Source of the DNA: JAHWJR01 sp035942035
GTDB taxonomy: Bacteria > Actinomycetota > Acidimicrobiia > Acidimicrobiales > CADCSY01
Length of the DNA: 42,211 nt
NCBI GenBank assembly: GCA_035942035.1
Contig: DASZDK010000042.1
Location: forward strand, 1-42,211
Reading direction: 5' to 3'
The notes under the pieces were generated by a model. It saw only the letters and a list, made by a program, of their open reading frames with translations. It did not search any database and was not told where the DNA came from. Positions 8,130 through 15,837 of the stretch are shown in pieces. Within the stretch, counting starts at the first letter, position 1; every line of letters begins with the position of its first letter. A program made the position numbers and the translations under genes.

Positions 8130-8365
8130 GCCAGCTTCGACTCGACCATCTTGAACGCCTCACCCACCGTGGTGACGCCTTCGAGCTCCTCCTCGGGAAC
8201 CTCGATGTCGAACGCCTCCTCGAGCGCCATCACCAGCTCCACCAGGTCGAGGCTGTCGGCGTCGAGATCGTCGCTGAAGCTCGCTTCCATGGTGACCTGG
8301 TCGGGCGCGACCTGCAGCACCTCCACCGTGCACTCGCGAAACTTCTCGAAGGTGTCATCGGCCAT
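8126..8365 (-). CDS. acpP: Acyl carrier protein
   Basis: The carrier of growing acyl chains in type II fatty-acid synthesis. The 79-residue acidic helical protein has the phosphopantetheine attachment site DADSLDLVEL with the modified Ser38, followed by the conserved EEAFDIEVPEEE recognition helix. The ATG is preceded by AGGGAGA five bases upstream. It lies between fabG (45 bases upstream) and fabF (four-base overlap), so it should be a primary-metabolism ACP and not a polyketide carrier. Confidence 0.97.
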   Translation of the reverse strand: MADDTFEKFRECTVEVLQVAPDQVTMEASFSDDLDADSLDLVELVMALEEAFDIEVPEEELEGVTTVGEAFKMVESKLA

Positions 8366-8410
8366 GTGAATCTCCCTGATGGTCGGCGTGCGTCGTTCGA
8401 ATGGTGATGG

Positions 8411-9160
8411 TCAATGTCCCATGCCGAGGCCACCGTCGATGGGTAGCACGGCTCCGGTGATGTACGAGGCCTCCGGCGATGCCAGGAAGGCGACGGCGCC
8501 CGCCACCTCCTCCGGAGCGGCGAAGCGGGCGAGGGGCACGGCGGCGAGCAGCTCAGCGCGACGGGCCTCGGTGAGGTCTGCGGTCATGGCGGTCTCGATG
8601 AAGCCGGGGGCGATGACGTTGACGGTGATCCCCTTGGGGCCCAGCTCGCGGGCCAAGGAGCGGGCCAGTCCGACCAGGCCGGCCTTGGAGGCGGCGTAGT
8701 TGGCCTGGCCCGGGGAGCCGAGCAGGCCCACCACCGAGGACATGAAGATCATCCGGCCGCCGCGGGCCCGCAGCATGGAGCGGGTCGCCCGCCGGGCCAC
8801 CCGGTAGGCGCCCACCAGGTTGGTGTCGACCACCTCGGTGAAGGCGTCCTCGTTCATGCGCACGAACAGGCCGTCGCGGGTGATGCCGGCGTTGGCCACC
8901 AGCACCTCGACGGGGCCCCAGCGATCCTCCACCTCGGCGAAGGCGGCGTCGACCTCCTTGTCGGAGGTCACGTCGCAGCGGATGGCCAGCAGGTCGTCGT
9001 CGGGCCCGGGCTCGGACCGGTAGGTGACGGCCACCCGGTCGCCGCGGTCGGCCAGGGCGCGGGCGCAGGCCCGGCCGATGCCACGGTTGCCGCCGGTGAC
9101 CAGGACCACCCGCTCAGCCCGCCCGCCGGCCCGCTCGCCGCCGTCGGCCCCTTCGCTCAT
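8411..9160 (-). CDS. fabG: 3-oxoacyl-ACP reductase (FabG)
   Basis: NADPH-dependent reduction of 3-oxoacyl-ACP. A classical short-chain dehydrogenase of 249 residues. The cofactor loop is TGGNRGIG (22-29), then NAG (90-92), catalytic Ser142, Tyr155 and Lys159 in NYAASKAG, and the C-terminal ITGAVLPIDGG. Residues 1-16 are a Gly/Glu-rich extension. The ATG at 9160 overlaps the fabH stop; an ATG three codons upstream is possible but less well coupled. Its place between fabH and acpP supports the FabG call over the many other reductases of this fold. Confidence 0.95.
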   Translation of the reverse strand: MSEGADGGERAGGRAERVVLVTGGNRGIGRACARALADRGDRVAVTYRSEPGPDDDLLAIRCDVTSDKEVDAAFAEVEDRWGPVEVLVANAGITRDGLFVRMNEDAFTEVVDTNLVGAYRVARRATRSMLRARGGRMIFMSSVVGLLGSPGQANYAASKAGLVGLARSLARELGPKGITVNVIAPGFIETAMTADLTEARRAELLAAVPLARFAAPEEVAGAVAFLASPEASYITGAVLPIDGGLGMGH

Positions 9161-10107
9161 TGGCCCCATCGTAGAACGGCGCTGGCCCAGGTCATGCCGG
9201 CGCCGAAGCCGACCAGCAGCACGATGTCGCCCTTGGCCACCCTCCCGGCGTCCACGGCGTCGCCCAGGGCGAGCGGGATGGAGGCGGCCGAGGTGTTGCC
9301 GGTGCGGTGCAGGACCATGGCCGCCCGCTCCATGGGGATGCCGAGGCGTTCGCAGGCGGCGGTGATGATGCGGGTGTTGGCCTGGTGGGGCACCAGCAGG
9401 GCGACGTCGTCGATGGTCAGGCCGGCCCGCTGCAAGGCCATCTCGGAGGACTCGACCATCACCCGCACGGCCCGGCGGAACACCTCCTTGCCCTCCATCT
9501 GGACGTAGCCGCCGATGTCGGCCTGCAGGAGGTGGCGCAGGCTGCCGTCGGAACCGAGGTCCCAACCCAGCAGCTGCCCGGGACCCTCCACGGCGTCGAG
9601 CACCACCGCGCCAGCCCCGTCGCCGAAGAGGACCGCGGTGGACCGGTCGTCCTGGTCGGTCACCCGGCTCATCACGTCGGCCCCCACGACCAGCACCCGG
9701 CGGGCTCCCGCCATGCTCATGCCCGTCCCGGCGACCAGGGCGTAGACGAACCCCGAGCAGGCGGCGTTGACGTCGAAGGCGCCGCAGCGCAGGCCCAGCG
9801 TGTGCTGGACCGTCGAGGCGGTGGCCGGGAGCTGCTGGTCGGGGGTGGAGGTGGCCACCACCAGCAGGTCGACCGAGGCCGGCGTGGCGTCGGCGGCGGT
9901 GAGGGCCTGGCGGGCGGCGGCGGCGGCCAGCTGGCCGGTGGTGCCGCCGATGCGGCGCTCGCGGATGCCGGTGCGCTCGGTGATCCAGCGGTCGCTGGTG
10001 TCGAGACGCGCTTCCAGCTCGGCGTTGGTGACCGCGGTGTCGGGCAGGGCCACGCCCCAGCCGGTGACAGCGACGCCGGTGGAGAGCCGCCCCAGGGGGC
10101 GGCTCAT
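9157..10107 (-). CDS. fabH: 3-oxoacyl-ACP synthase III (FabH)
   Basis: Starts fatty-acid chains by condensing an acyl-CoA primer with malonyl-ACP. The 316 residues are family length. The triad is Cys117 in NAACSGFVYAL, His241 in VPHQAN and Asn271 in GNTSAASIP. The opening (VTGWGVALPDTAVTN, then the RTGIRERR loop) is typical. Whether the primer is acetyl- or a branched acyl-CoA cannot be read from the sequence. It overlaps fabD and fabG by four bases on each side. Confidence 0.96.
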   Translation of the reverse strand: MSRPLGRLSTGVAVTGWGVALPDTAVTNAELEARLDTSDRWITERTGIRERRIGGTTGQLAAAAARQALTAADATPASVDLLVVATSTPDQQLPATASTVQHTLGLRCGAFDVNAACSGFVYALVAGTGMSMAGARRVLVVGADVMSRVTDQDDRSTAVLFGDGAGAVVLDAVEGPGQLLGWDLGSDGSLRHLLQADIGGYVQMEGKEVFRRAVRVMVESSEMALQRAGLTIDDVALLVPHQANTRIITAACERLGIPMERAAMVLHRTGNTSAASIPLALGDAVDAGRVAKGDIVLLVGFGAGMTWASAVLRWGQ

Positions 10108-11288
10108 GCCGTGCGGAGCCAGGCGACGGGCTGGCTGCGCATGAGCTGCTCGCCGTCGTGGGCGATGATCCCCATGATCACGCCGGAGAAGCGGGAGCGG
10201 ACCTCCTCGTCACCGACGGTCCCCAGCACGTCACCGACCTCGACCCGTGTGCCGGTCAGGTGCTCGCGCCAGCGCTCCGCCGGCGAGAAGACGCCGGCGG
10301 CCGGGCTGACCACCAGGCGCTCGGCCATCTGCAGGTGCTCGCCCTCGGGGGGCACGGCCGGATGCACCGGTGCCGGGGGGACGGCCTCGGCCAGGCGCTC
10401 GACGTCCTCCGGTGCGCAGACCGACACCGTGCCGGCGTCGGGCAGGGTTCGCTTGGTCAGGCCGGTCAGCACCGTGCCGGGGCCGACCTCGACGAAGGTG
10501 GTCACCCCGTCGTCGGCCAGGCGCTGGAGGCTCTGGCGCCAGCGCACGGGGCTGCAGAGCTGGGCCTCCAGCAACGCAGCCCACTCGTGGTCCCCGAGGT
10601 GGGGCTCGGCGTCGACGTTGGCCACCACGCGCACGGCGGGCTTGCCGATCTCAGCGTCGGCCAGGGCCCGGCGCAACTCGTCGGTCGCCGGCGCCATATA
10701 GGGCGTGTGGAAGGCGCCGCCGACGGGGATGGGCAGCACCCGACGGGCGCCGAGGGCCCGGGCGGCCTCGCCGGCGGCCTTGACCGCCTGCGCGTCGCCG
10801 GAGAGCACCACCTGGCCCGGAGCGTTGAGGTTGGCCACCCACACGTCACCGCCGGCCTGCTGGCAGGCCTCGCCAGCAGCGTCGTCATCGAGGCCGATGA
10901 TGGCGGCCATGGCGCCCGGCCGGGCGTCGGCCGCCGCCTGCATGGCGTCACCCCGTGCCCGCACCAGCCGTACGCCGGTGGCGAACGACAGCGCCCCCGC
11001 CGCGGTGAGCGCCGTGTACTCGCCCAGGCTGTGGCCGGCGCAGGCCACCGGCTCGATGCCGGTCTGGCGCACGGCGTCGAGCACCACCAGGCTCAGCACG
11101 TAGGTCGCCACCTGGGCGTTGGCGGTGGACGTGAGCTCGCCGGCTTCGGCGTCGAGCAACAAGTGGGTGAGGTCGCGTCCGATCGCTTCTGACGCTTCTT
11201 CGACCAGTGACCACGAAGGGTGGTCGGTCCAGGGCGTGCCCATGCCCGGCCGCTGTGATCCCTGACCTGGAAAGGTGAACGCGAGCAA
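10104..11288 (-). CDS. fabD: Malonyl-CoA:ACP transacylase (FabD) with a C-terminal lipoyl-like extension
   Basis: Loads malonyl groups onto ACP. With the TTG start at 11288 the protein has 394 residues. Residues 1 to about 305 are the transacylase: FPGQGSQ near the start, GHSLGEY with the nucleophile Ser87, AFHTPYM with His194, and VEVGPG (267-271). FabD normally ends there. Residues 318-394 form an extra small beta-rich domain (VVSPAAGVFSP, then VEVGDVLGTVG, then FSGVIMGIIAHDGE) that resembles the biotinyl/lipoyl-like barrel but lacks the modified lysine. The TTG is preferred because GAGAGGGG lies just upstream and FabD proteins start right before FPGQGSQ; an ATG at 11348 would add 20 residues. 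It is the first gene of the fab operon. Confidence 0.9.
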   Translation of the reverse strand: MLAFTFPGQGSQRPGMGTPWTDHPSWSLVEEASEAIGRDLTHLLLDAEAGELTSTANAQVATYVLSLVVLDAVRQTGIEPVACAGHSLGEYTALTAAGALSFATGVRLVRARGDAMQAAADARPGAMAAIIGLDDDAAGEACQQAGGDVWVANLNAPGQVVLSGDAQAVKAAGEAARALGARRVLPIPVGGAFHTPYMAPATDELRRALADAEIGKPAVRVVANVDAEPHLGDHEWAALLEAQLCSPVRWRQSLQRLADDGVTTFVEVGPGTVLTGLTKRTLPDAGTVSVCAPEDVERLAEAVPPAPVHPAVPPEGEHLQMAERLVVSPAAGVFSPAERWREHLTGTRVEVGDVLGTVGDEEVRSRFSGVIMGIIAHDGEQLMRSQPVAWLRTA

Positions 11289-11442
11289 TGGGGCCCCTCT
11301 CAGCGTGGTGGCAGAGGTCTGACCCGGCGGACGACGAGGAAGTTTCATTCTGGTCGGATCCCGGTGACCCGAAGTGCACCGGATCGACCAGGGGCGGTGG
11401 CCCGCAGGGTGATGCCAGCGGCGTCCGGGCCGCCGGCGACCG

Positions 11443-11516
11443 TGCTCCCGCAGGGATTCGAACCCTGACTTGCGGCATTTTGAGTGCCGTGCCTCTGCCG
11501 GTTGGGCTACGGGAGC
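11443..11516 (-). tRNA. tRNA with anticodon CAA and a class I body (reads as Leu by codon)
   Basis: A full cloverleaf can be drawn. The 7-bp acceptor stem GCTCCCG/CGGGAGC is perfect, with discriminator A73 and no encoded CCA. T8 and A9 follow. The D arm has GCC/GGC with GG in the loop. The anticodon stem is CGGCA/TGCCG with loop CTCAAAA, giving CAA (UUG, leucine). The variable loop is only five bases (CAAGT), and the T arm is CAGGG-TTCGAAT-CCCTG, perfect. Leucine tRNAs are normally class II with a long variable arm, so the identity is uncertain although the fold is sound. A TAGCCT box lies directly upstream. Confidence 0.88.
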
Positions 11517-11524
11517 CAGCCGCC

Positions 11525-11530
11525 AGGCTA
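11525..11530 (-). promoter_or_regulatory. -10 box (TAGCCT on the minus strand) for the CAA tRNA
   Basis: The box ends eight bases before tRNA position 1, so the transcript would start at or one base before the mature 5' end. It is the same box used by the protein genes here. Confidence 0.45.
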
Positions 11531-11594
11531 CGACCCCGCAGGAGGCCACCGCGCTGGCGGTCGGTCAGCCTGCCGGCGCCCGGGCGGTCGGGCG

Positions 11595-13454
11595 CTAGCG
11601 CCCGGTGGCGAGCGAACGGGCGACGGCGGCCACTCGCGGGTCGCCCTCGATCTCCTCGAGCGGGGCGGGCAGGGCGAGCGACCAGTTGGGCCACTGGTCG
11701 ACCGTGCCGGGCATGTTGGGTCGCTCCTCCACGCCCAGGGCGTCGTCGAGGGTGGCGACCACGATGGCCGAGGGTGCCCGGGCCAGGGCGCGGTAGGCGC
11801 CCTCGACCACCTCGGCGACCGACGCTTCCTTCTCCTCGCTGACGCCGGCGGCGGCGGCCAGGCGGCGGCGCAGCTCCGCCTCGCCGGCCTCATTGGGCGA
11901 CAGGCCGATGGACCGCTGGGCCTCGAGGTCGGCGCCGCTCCACAGGCCCCCCACGGTGGGCAGGTCGTGGGTCGTGACCGCCGCCAGGGCCTGGGCGGGG
12001 TAGTGCTCCGGTGGCTCCGACTCGAACCACAGCAACCGGTAGGACAGAACGTTGCGCCGGGCCAGCTCGGTGCGCACCGAGTCCTCCACGGTCCCGAGGT
12101 CCTCGCCCACGACGAAGGCGCCGGCCCGCTCGCTCTCGATGGCGAGGATGTCGAGCAGCTCCGAGGCCGGGTAGCGGACGTAGGTCCCGGCGCCCGGGCC
12201 ACCGTCGAGGGTGGTGAGCCAGAACTGGCGGAACAGGCCCATCACGTGGTCGACCCGCAGGCCGCCGGCGTGGCGCAGCGCGGCTCGGATGGTCTGCACG
12301 AACGGCTCGTAGGCCGCGGCCCGCAGCTTCCACGGCACGAACGGGGGGAGCCCCCAGTCCTGGCCGGCGGCGTTGAACTCGTCGGGCGGGGCGCCCACGC
12401 GGGCGTCGAGGGCGAGCAGGTCCTGCCAGGCCCAGGCGTCGGCGCCACCGGGATCGAAGCCCACGGCCAGGTCCTGCACCAGCGGCAGCCGCCCGGCCGC
12501 CGCCAGCTGGCCGTCGAGCAGCCACTGGAGCCAGCCATGGAAGCGCACCCGATGGCGGTGTTCGGCGGCGAAGCGGGCGACCTCCGGGGTGTCGGGCCGG
12601 CGCAGCGCCGGCGGCCAGCCTGGCCAACCGTTGCCGTGGACCTCGGCGACGGCACAGAACGTGGCCCACTCCTCCAGGGCGCTTCCCTCGGTGGCGAGGT
12701 AGGCGTCGAAGGCGGGGTCGCCGTCGAAGGCGGCGAAGCAGCGCCCGAGGGCCTCGGCCTTCAGCTGCCACACCCGGTCGCGGTCGATGCGCCGGTCCTG
12801 GTTCAGGGCCCGGCCGGCGGCGGCCAGGCGGTCGAGCTCGTCACCGAGCCCGGCCGCTCCGGGGATGTCCTCCACCCGCAGGTACAACGGGCTACGCCAG
12901 CGACGGCTCGACGGGTAGTAGGGGCTGGGCTGCTGGGGCGCGGCGGGCCCGGCGGCGTGGAGGGGATTGATGGTGATGACGCCGGCGCCGTGGTCGCCCG
13001 CCCACCGGGACAACCGCTGGAGGTCGGCCAGGTCGCCGATCCCCCAGCTGGCGGCGGAGCGAGCGGCGTAGAGCTGGACCGCCCACCCCCAGATGCGAAG
13101 GTCGGCGGGAAGGTGGCAGCGGCGGGGGCTGACGACCAGGCGGGTGGTGGGGCCGCCGTCGAGGGGACGCAGGTCGTGATAGCCGGCGGGCAGGTCGGGC
13201 GGCAGGGCCGTCACCGTGCCGAGGTCGGTCCCGTCCTCGAGGACGAGGTCACACGGCCCCAGCAGGCGGTCCTGGCTGCCGGTGCCCACGAACCACAGGG
13301 GTGGGCCCGCCGGCGGGCCGCCGTCTCCCGGGCGGGCTCCCATGGCGGCGGCCACGGCCTCCAGCGACGACGGATCGGGCCGTTGCCAACGGCCCCTGGC
13401 ATCCCAGTACCCACTGTCGATGCCCCATGCCGCCAGGTCGGTCTCGGCCGTCAC
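11595..13454 (-). CDS. malQ: 4-alpha-glucanotransferase (MalQ, GH77)
   Basis: Transfers alpha-1,4-glucan segments between maltodextrins in glycogen/maltodextrin metabolism, in the cytoplasm. The 619 residues show a GH77 enzyme with an N-terminal extension of about 120 residues, as in many actinobacterial forms. Catalytic residues are Asp402 (nucleophile, LRVDHVMG), Glu451 (acid/base, VGEDLGTV) and Asp497 (TTHDLPT). The substrate-site sequences SPYYPSSRRWRSPLYL and DLAVGFDPGGADAW are also typical. A TAGCTT box ends six bases before the GTG. Its downstream neighbour is the CAA tRNA; the upstream transporter fusion may be co-transcribed (20 bases apart), but the gene has its own promoter. Confidence 0.95.
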   Translation of the reverse strand: MTAETDLAAWGIDSGYWDARGRWQRPDPSSLEAVAAAMGARPGDGGPPAGPPLWFVGTGSQDRLLGPCDLVLEDGTDLGTVTALPPDLPAGYHDLRPLDGGPTTRLVVSPRRCHLPADLRIWGWAVQLYAARSAASWGIGDLADLQRLSRWAGDHGAGVITINPLHAAGPAAPQQPSPYYPSSRRWRSPLYLRVEDIPGAAGLGDELDRLAAAGRALNQDRRIDRDRVWQLKAEALGRCFAAFDGDPAFDAYLATEGSALEEWATFCAVAEVHGNGWPGWPPALRRPDTPEVARFAAEHRHRVRFHGWLQWLLDGQLAAAGRLPLVQDLAVGFDPGGADAWAWQDLLALDARVGAPPDEFNAAGQDWGLPPFVPWKLRAAAYEPFVQTIRAALRHAGGLRVDHVMGLFRQFWLTTLDGGPGAGTYVRYPASELLDILAIESERAGAFVVGEDLGTVEDSVRTELARRNVLSYRLLWFESEPPEHYPAQALAAVTTHDLPTVGGLWSGADLEAQRSIGLSPNEAGEAELRRRLAAAAGVSEEKEASVAEVVEGAYRALARAPSAIVVATLDDALGVEERPNMPGTVDQWPNWSLALPAPLEEIEGDPRVAAVARSLATGR

Positions 13455-13460
13455 CGCGCC

Positions 13461-13466
13461 AAGCTA
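13461..13466 (-). promoter_or_regulatory. -10 box (TAGCTT on the minus strand) for leaderless malQ
   Basis: TAGCTT ends six bases before the malQ GTG; no ribosome-binding site is present. Confidence 0.5.
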
Positions 13467-13474
13467 ACGGCTCG

Positions 13475-14869
13475 TCAGCCTGGCCCCGGCCCTCCCTGGT
13501 CGGCCGCCTCCGGCGACTCGTCGACGAAGGTCTCCACGAACCGGCGCAGCGCTTCCACGTCGGCGTCCTCGCACGTGAGCTTGCGCCCCCAGGCGGTGGC
13601 CACGACGGGGCTGGGGAGGTTTCGCCCGGGTGCGACGACGACCTTGTCACCGGCGAGCCCATGGAGCGCTTCGACGCCCCCCTCGTCGAGATCGCGGTGC
13701 TGGATGACCACGCCGCCCTGCTCGAGCACTTGCACCTGGACGGGTCGGTCCAGGGGCGACCGGAGCACTCCTCGGGGCGGGGGACCGGCCAGGTGAGGTC
13801 CGGAGGTCGGAGGATCGGAGAGGTACTCAGGCTCGGGGGCTCCGGGCAGGAGGTGGAGCTGCGAGCTCGGGTCGAGGCCCTCCTCCGCCACCGGCCCGCA
13901 ACCGGCCGACTCCTCCGGTCGGTCTCGCCCGCAGGCGGCGAGGAGACCGGCCAGCGCCACCACCGCGACGAGGGCCCAGGCGCCGCCGACCGGTGTCGCC
14001 GGGCGGCGGCGGGGCAGCCGCAGCCGGCGGTGCACCGAGGCGATGCCGGCCACGATCAGCAGCCCGCCGGCGAGCAGCCGCAGCCGGAACGGCTCGCCCA
14101 GGACCACGACGCCGACGACCACGGCCACGACCGGGATGACGTAGGTCACCAGTGACGCCTTGGTGGGGCCGAGGTCGGCGACCACGCGGTAGTTCAGGAC
14201 GTAGGCGACGCCGGTGCCCACGGCGCCGAGCAGCCCGATGGCGACGAGCCGGTGGGGGGCCAGGTCGATGCCCTCGGTCGCCGTGGTCCACAGGGCGAAC
14301 GGCGCCAGCATGGTGGCGCCGGCGATCAGCTGCCCGGTGGCGGCGACCTCGGCGGGGATGTCCATGAGGTTGCGTTTCATGTAGATGAACCCCACGGCGT
14401 AGCAGGCGCCGGCACCCACCGAGGCGACGGAACCGGTGAGCGACGAGCCGGCCAGGTCGCCGCTGCCCACGCCGGCGGCCACCGCCACCCCGGCCAGGCC
14501 CACCAGCAGGCCGGCGGCCTGCAGCGGTCGCAGCCGCTCGCGCAGCACCACGGCACCGATGAGGGCGGTGAAGAGCGGGGTAGCGGCGTTGAGCACGGCG
14601 GTGAGGGCGGAGGTGATCCGCTCCTCCCCCCAGGCCAGCAGGGAGAAGGGGGCGGCGCTGCCGAACAGGGCGGCCACGGCGAAGTGCCGCCACGACGTGG
14701 GGTCGGTGGGAAGGGCCAGACGCCGGACACGGAGTACCACCAGCAGCACCAGGGCCCCCAGGGCGATGCGGGCGGCGGCGACGGTGGTCGGGGTCATGCC
14801 GCCCACGGCGACCTTGATGAACAGGAACGACCATCCCCAGATGAACGCCAGCAGGAGGAGCCGTCGCAC
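13475..14869 (-). CDS. DMT-family (EamA) transporter fused in frame to a DUF3105 domain
   Basis: One open frame of 464 codons holding two parts. Residues 1 to about 283 are a ten-helix drug/metabolite transporter with two EamA repeats (WGWSFLFIKVAVGG at the start, then VLNAATPLFTALIGAVVL, and TYVIPVVAVVVGVVVLGEP in the second half). Residues 345-450 match DUF3105: PPTSGPHLAGPPPRGVL, then VQVLEQGGVVIQH. Between them, residues 279-313 look exactly like a lipoprotein signal: basic RRLRLPRRR, a hydrophobic stretch and the lipobox LAAC ending at Cys313. So the DUF3105 part may be a separate lipoprotein translated from the internal GTG at 14035, or the genes have fused. The transporter GTG at 14869 diverges from the coiled-coil gene with 72 bases between. 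The substrate is unknown. Confidence 0.8.
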   Translation of the reverse strand: MRRLLLLAFIWGWSFLFIKVAVGGMTPTTVAAARIALGALVLLVVLRVRRLALPTDPTSWRHFAVAALFGSAAPFSLLAWGEERITSALTAVLNAATPLFTALIGAVVLRERLRPLQAAGLLVGLAGVAVAAGVGSGDLAGSSLTGSVASVGAGACYAVGFIYMKRNLMDIPAEVAATGQLIAGATMLAPFALWTTATEGIDLAPHRLVAIGLLGAVGTGVAYVLNYRVVADLGPTKASLVTYVIPVVAVVVGVVVLGEPFRLRLLAGGLLIVAGIASVHRRLRLPRRRPATPVGGAWALVAVVALAGLLAACGRDRPEESAGCGPVAEEGLDPSSQLHLLPGAPEPEYLSDPPTSGPHLAGPPPRGVLRSPLDRPVQVQVLEQGGVVIQHRDLDEGGVEALHGLAGDKVVVAPGRNLPSPVVATAWGRKLTCEDADVEALRRFVETFVDESPEAADQGGPGPG

Positions 14870-14928
14870 CCCGCCAGTGTGTCAGCGGGTGCGGCAGATC
14901 ATGTCGGAGGGAACCGGCAGGTCCGGTT

Positions 14929-14934
14929 TACACT
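14929..14934 (+). promoter_or_regulatory. -10 box (TACACT) for the coiled-coil/pdtaR transcript
   Basis: TACACT ends seven bases before the GTG at 14942, again without a ribosome-binding site in between. Confidence 0.5.
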
Positions 14935-14941
14935 CTCCGCT

Positions 14942-15235
14942 GTGACACGGTCACTACTGGAGCGAAAGCTCTCTCACGGCGCGACCGTGCTCAAGGAACT
15001 ACGGGAGGAGCTGGGTGTGGTGGACGAGCAGCTGGCCTGCCTGGGGGAGGTGGCCGACGACGCCCGCCTGCGCGCCCTCGTGTCGGAGACGCCCGTCGCC
15101 GGTCAGGAGCATCACCAGGCGCAGCGCCACGCCGACGCCATGGCCCGCCACCGGGCCGACCTGCTCGCCAGGATCGAGCGCCTGGAGCGCTCCCAGGACG
15201 AGCTGCTCGACCGCCTGCTGGCCGGCACCACTTGA
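14942..15235 (+). CDS. Small coiled-coil protein of unknown function
   Basis: A 97-residue protein rich in Glu, Leu and Arg. Two helical stretches (about 5-45 and 58-92) have heptad-like spacing, for example LLARIERLERSQDELLDRLL at the end, so a helical hairpin or dimer is likely. There is no signal peptide, membrane segment or metal site; a single Cys32 is present. I do not recognise the family. It starts 27 codons before the ANTAR regulator begins, on the same transcript, so the two may be functionally linked. The GTG is chosen from the leaderless box and because no later start keeps the first helix. Confidence 0.6.
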   Translation: MTRSLLERKLSHGATVLKELREELGVVDEQLACLGEVADDARLRALVSETPVAGQEHHQAQRHADAMARHRADLLARIERLERSQDELLDRLLAGTT

Positions 15236-15261
15236 GCTCGGTCGGGAACGGGAGGGCAGCG

Positions 15262-15837
15262 GTGCCCGTCCGGGTGGTCATCGCCGAGGACGAGGCGATC
15301 ATCCGCCTCGACCTGCGGGAGACCCTCGAAGAGGAGGGCTACGACGTCGTGGGCGAGACCGGCCGGGGCGACGAGGCCGTGGCCCTGGTCAAGGAGCACG
15401 AGCCCGACCTGGCCATCCTCGACATCAAGATGCCGGGGCTCGACGGGCTGTCCGCCGCCCGGGAGATCTCCGGCGAGCGCCGGGCCGCGGTCTTGATCCT
15501 CACCGCCTTCTCGCAGCGCGACCTGATCGAGCGGGCGCGTGACGCCGGCGCCCTCGCCTACCTGGTCAAGCCGTTCCAGCGGTCCGAGCTCGTCCCCGCG
15601 GTGGAGGTGGCCCTGGGCCGGTTCAAGGAGATGCGGGCGCTCGAGGCCGAGGTGCGGGGCCTGGAGGAGCAGATGGAGACCCACCGGGTCGTCGACCGGG
15701 CCAAGGCCCAGCTCATGGAGCACCACGGCATGGGCGAGAGCGCCGCCTTCACCTTCATCCAGCAACAAGCCATGCGTGCCCGCTCCACCATGCGCGCCAC
15801 CGCTCAACAAATCCTCGACGGGACCCTCACCCCCTGA
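15262..15837 (+). CDS. pdtaR: ANTAR-type response regulator (PdtaR-like)
   Basis: A two-component output protein that acts on RNA by preventing termination in leaders that carry paired ANTAR hairpins. The 191 residues divide into a receiver domain (1 to about 118) with the acidic pocket Glu9-Asp10, phospho-acceptor Asp54 in LAILDIKMPGLDG and Lys in YLVKPF, a coiled linker, and an ANTAR domain (about 128-187) with VVDRAKAQLMEHHGMGE and QQAMRARSTMRATAQQI. GTG 15262 is preferred because GGAGGG lies six bases upstream; a TTG at 15232 overlaps the preceding stop and is the alternative. In M. tuberculosis, pdtaR (Rv1626) also sits just upstream of polA (Rv1629), which supports the name. No partner kinase is in the window. 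Confidence 0.92.
   Translation: MPVRVVIAEDEAIIRLDLRETLEEEGYDVVGETGRGDEAVALVKEHEPDLAILDIKMPGLDGLSAAREISGERRAAVLILTAFSQRDLIERARDAGALAYLVKPFQRSELVPAVEVALGRFKEMRALEAEVRGLEEQMETHRVVDRAKAQLMEHHGMGESAAFTFIQQQAMRARSTMRATAQQILDGTLTP

Noticed and set aside
11289..11549. A longer fabD reading frame running upstream through the tRNA
   Set aside because: It would translate the tRNA in antisense, and FabD proteins start just before FPGQGSQ. Codon content upstream is not protein-like.
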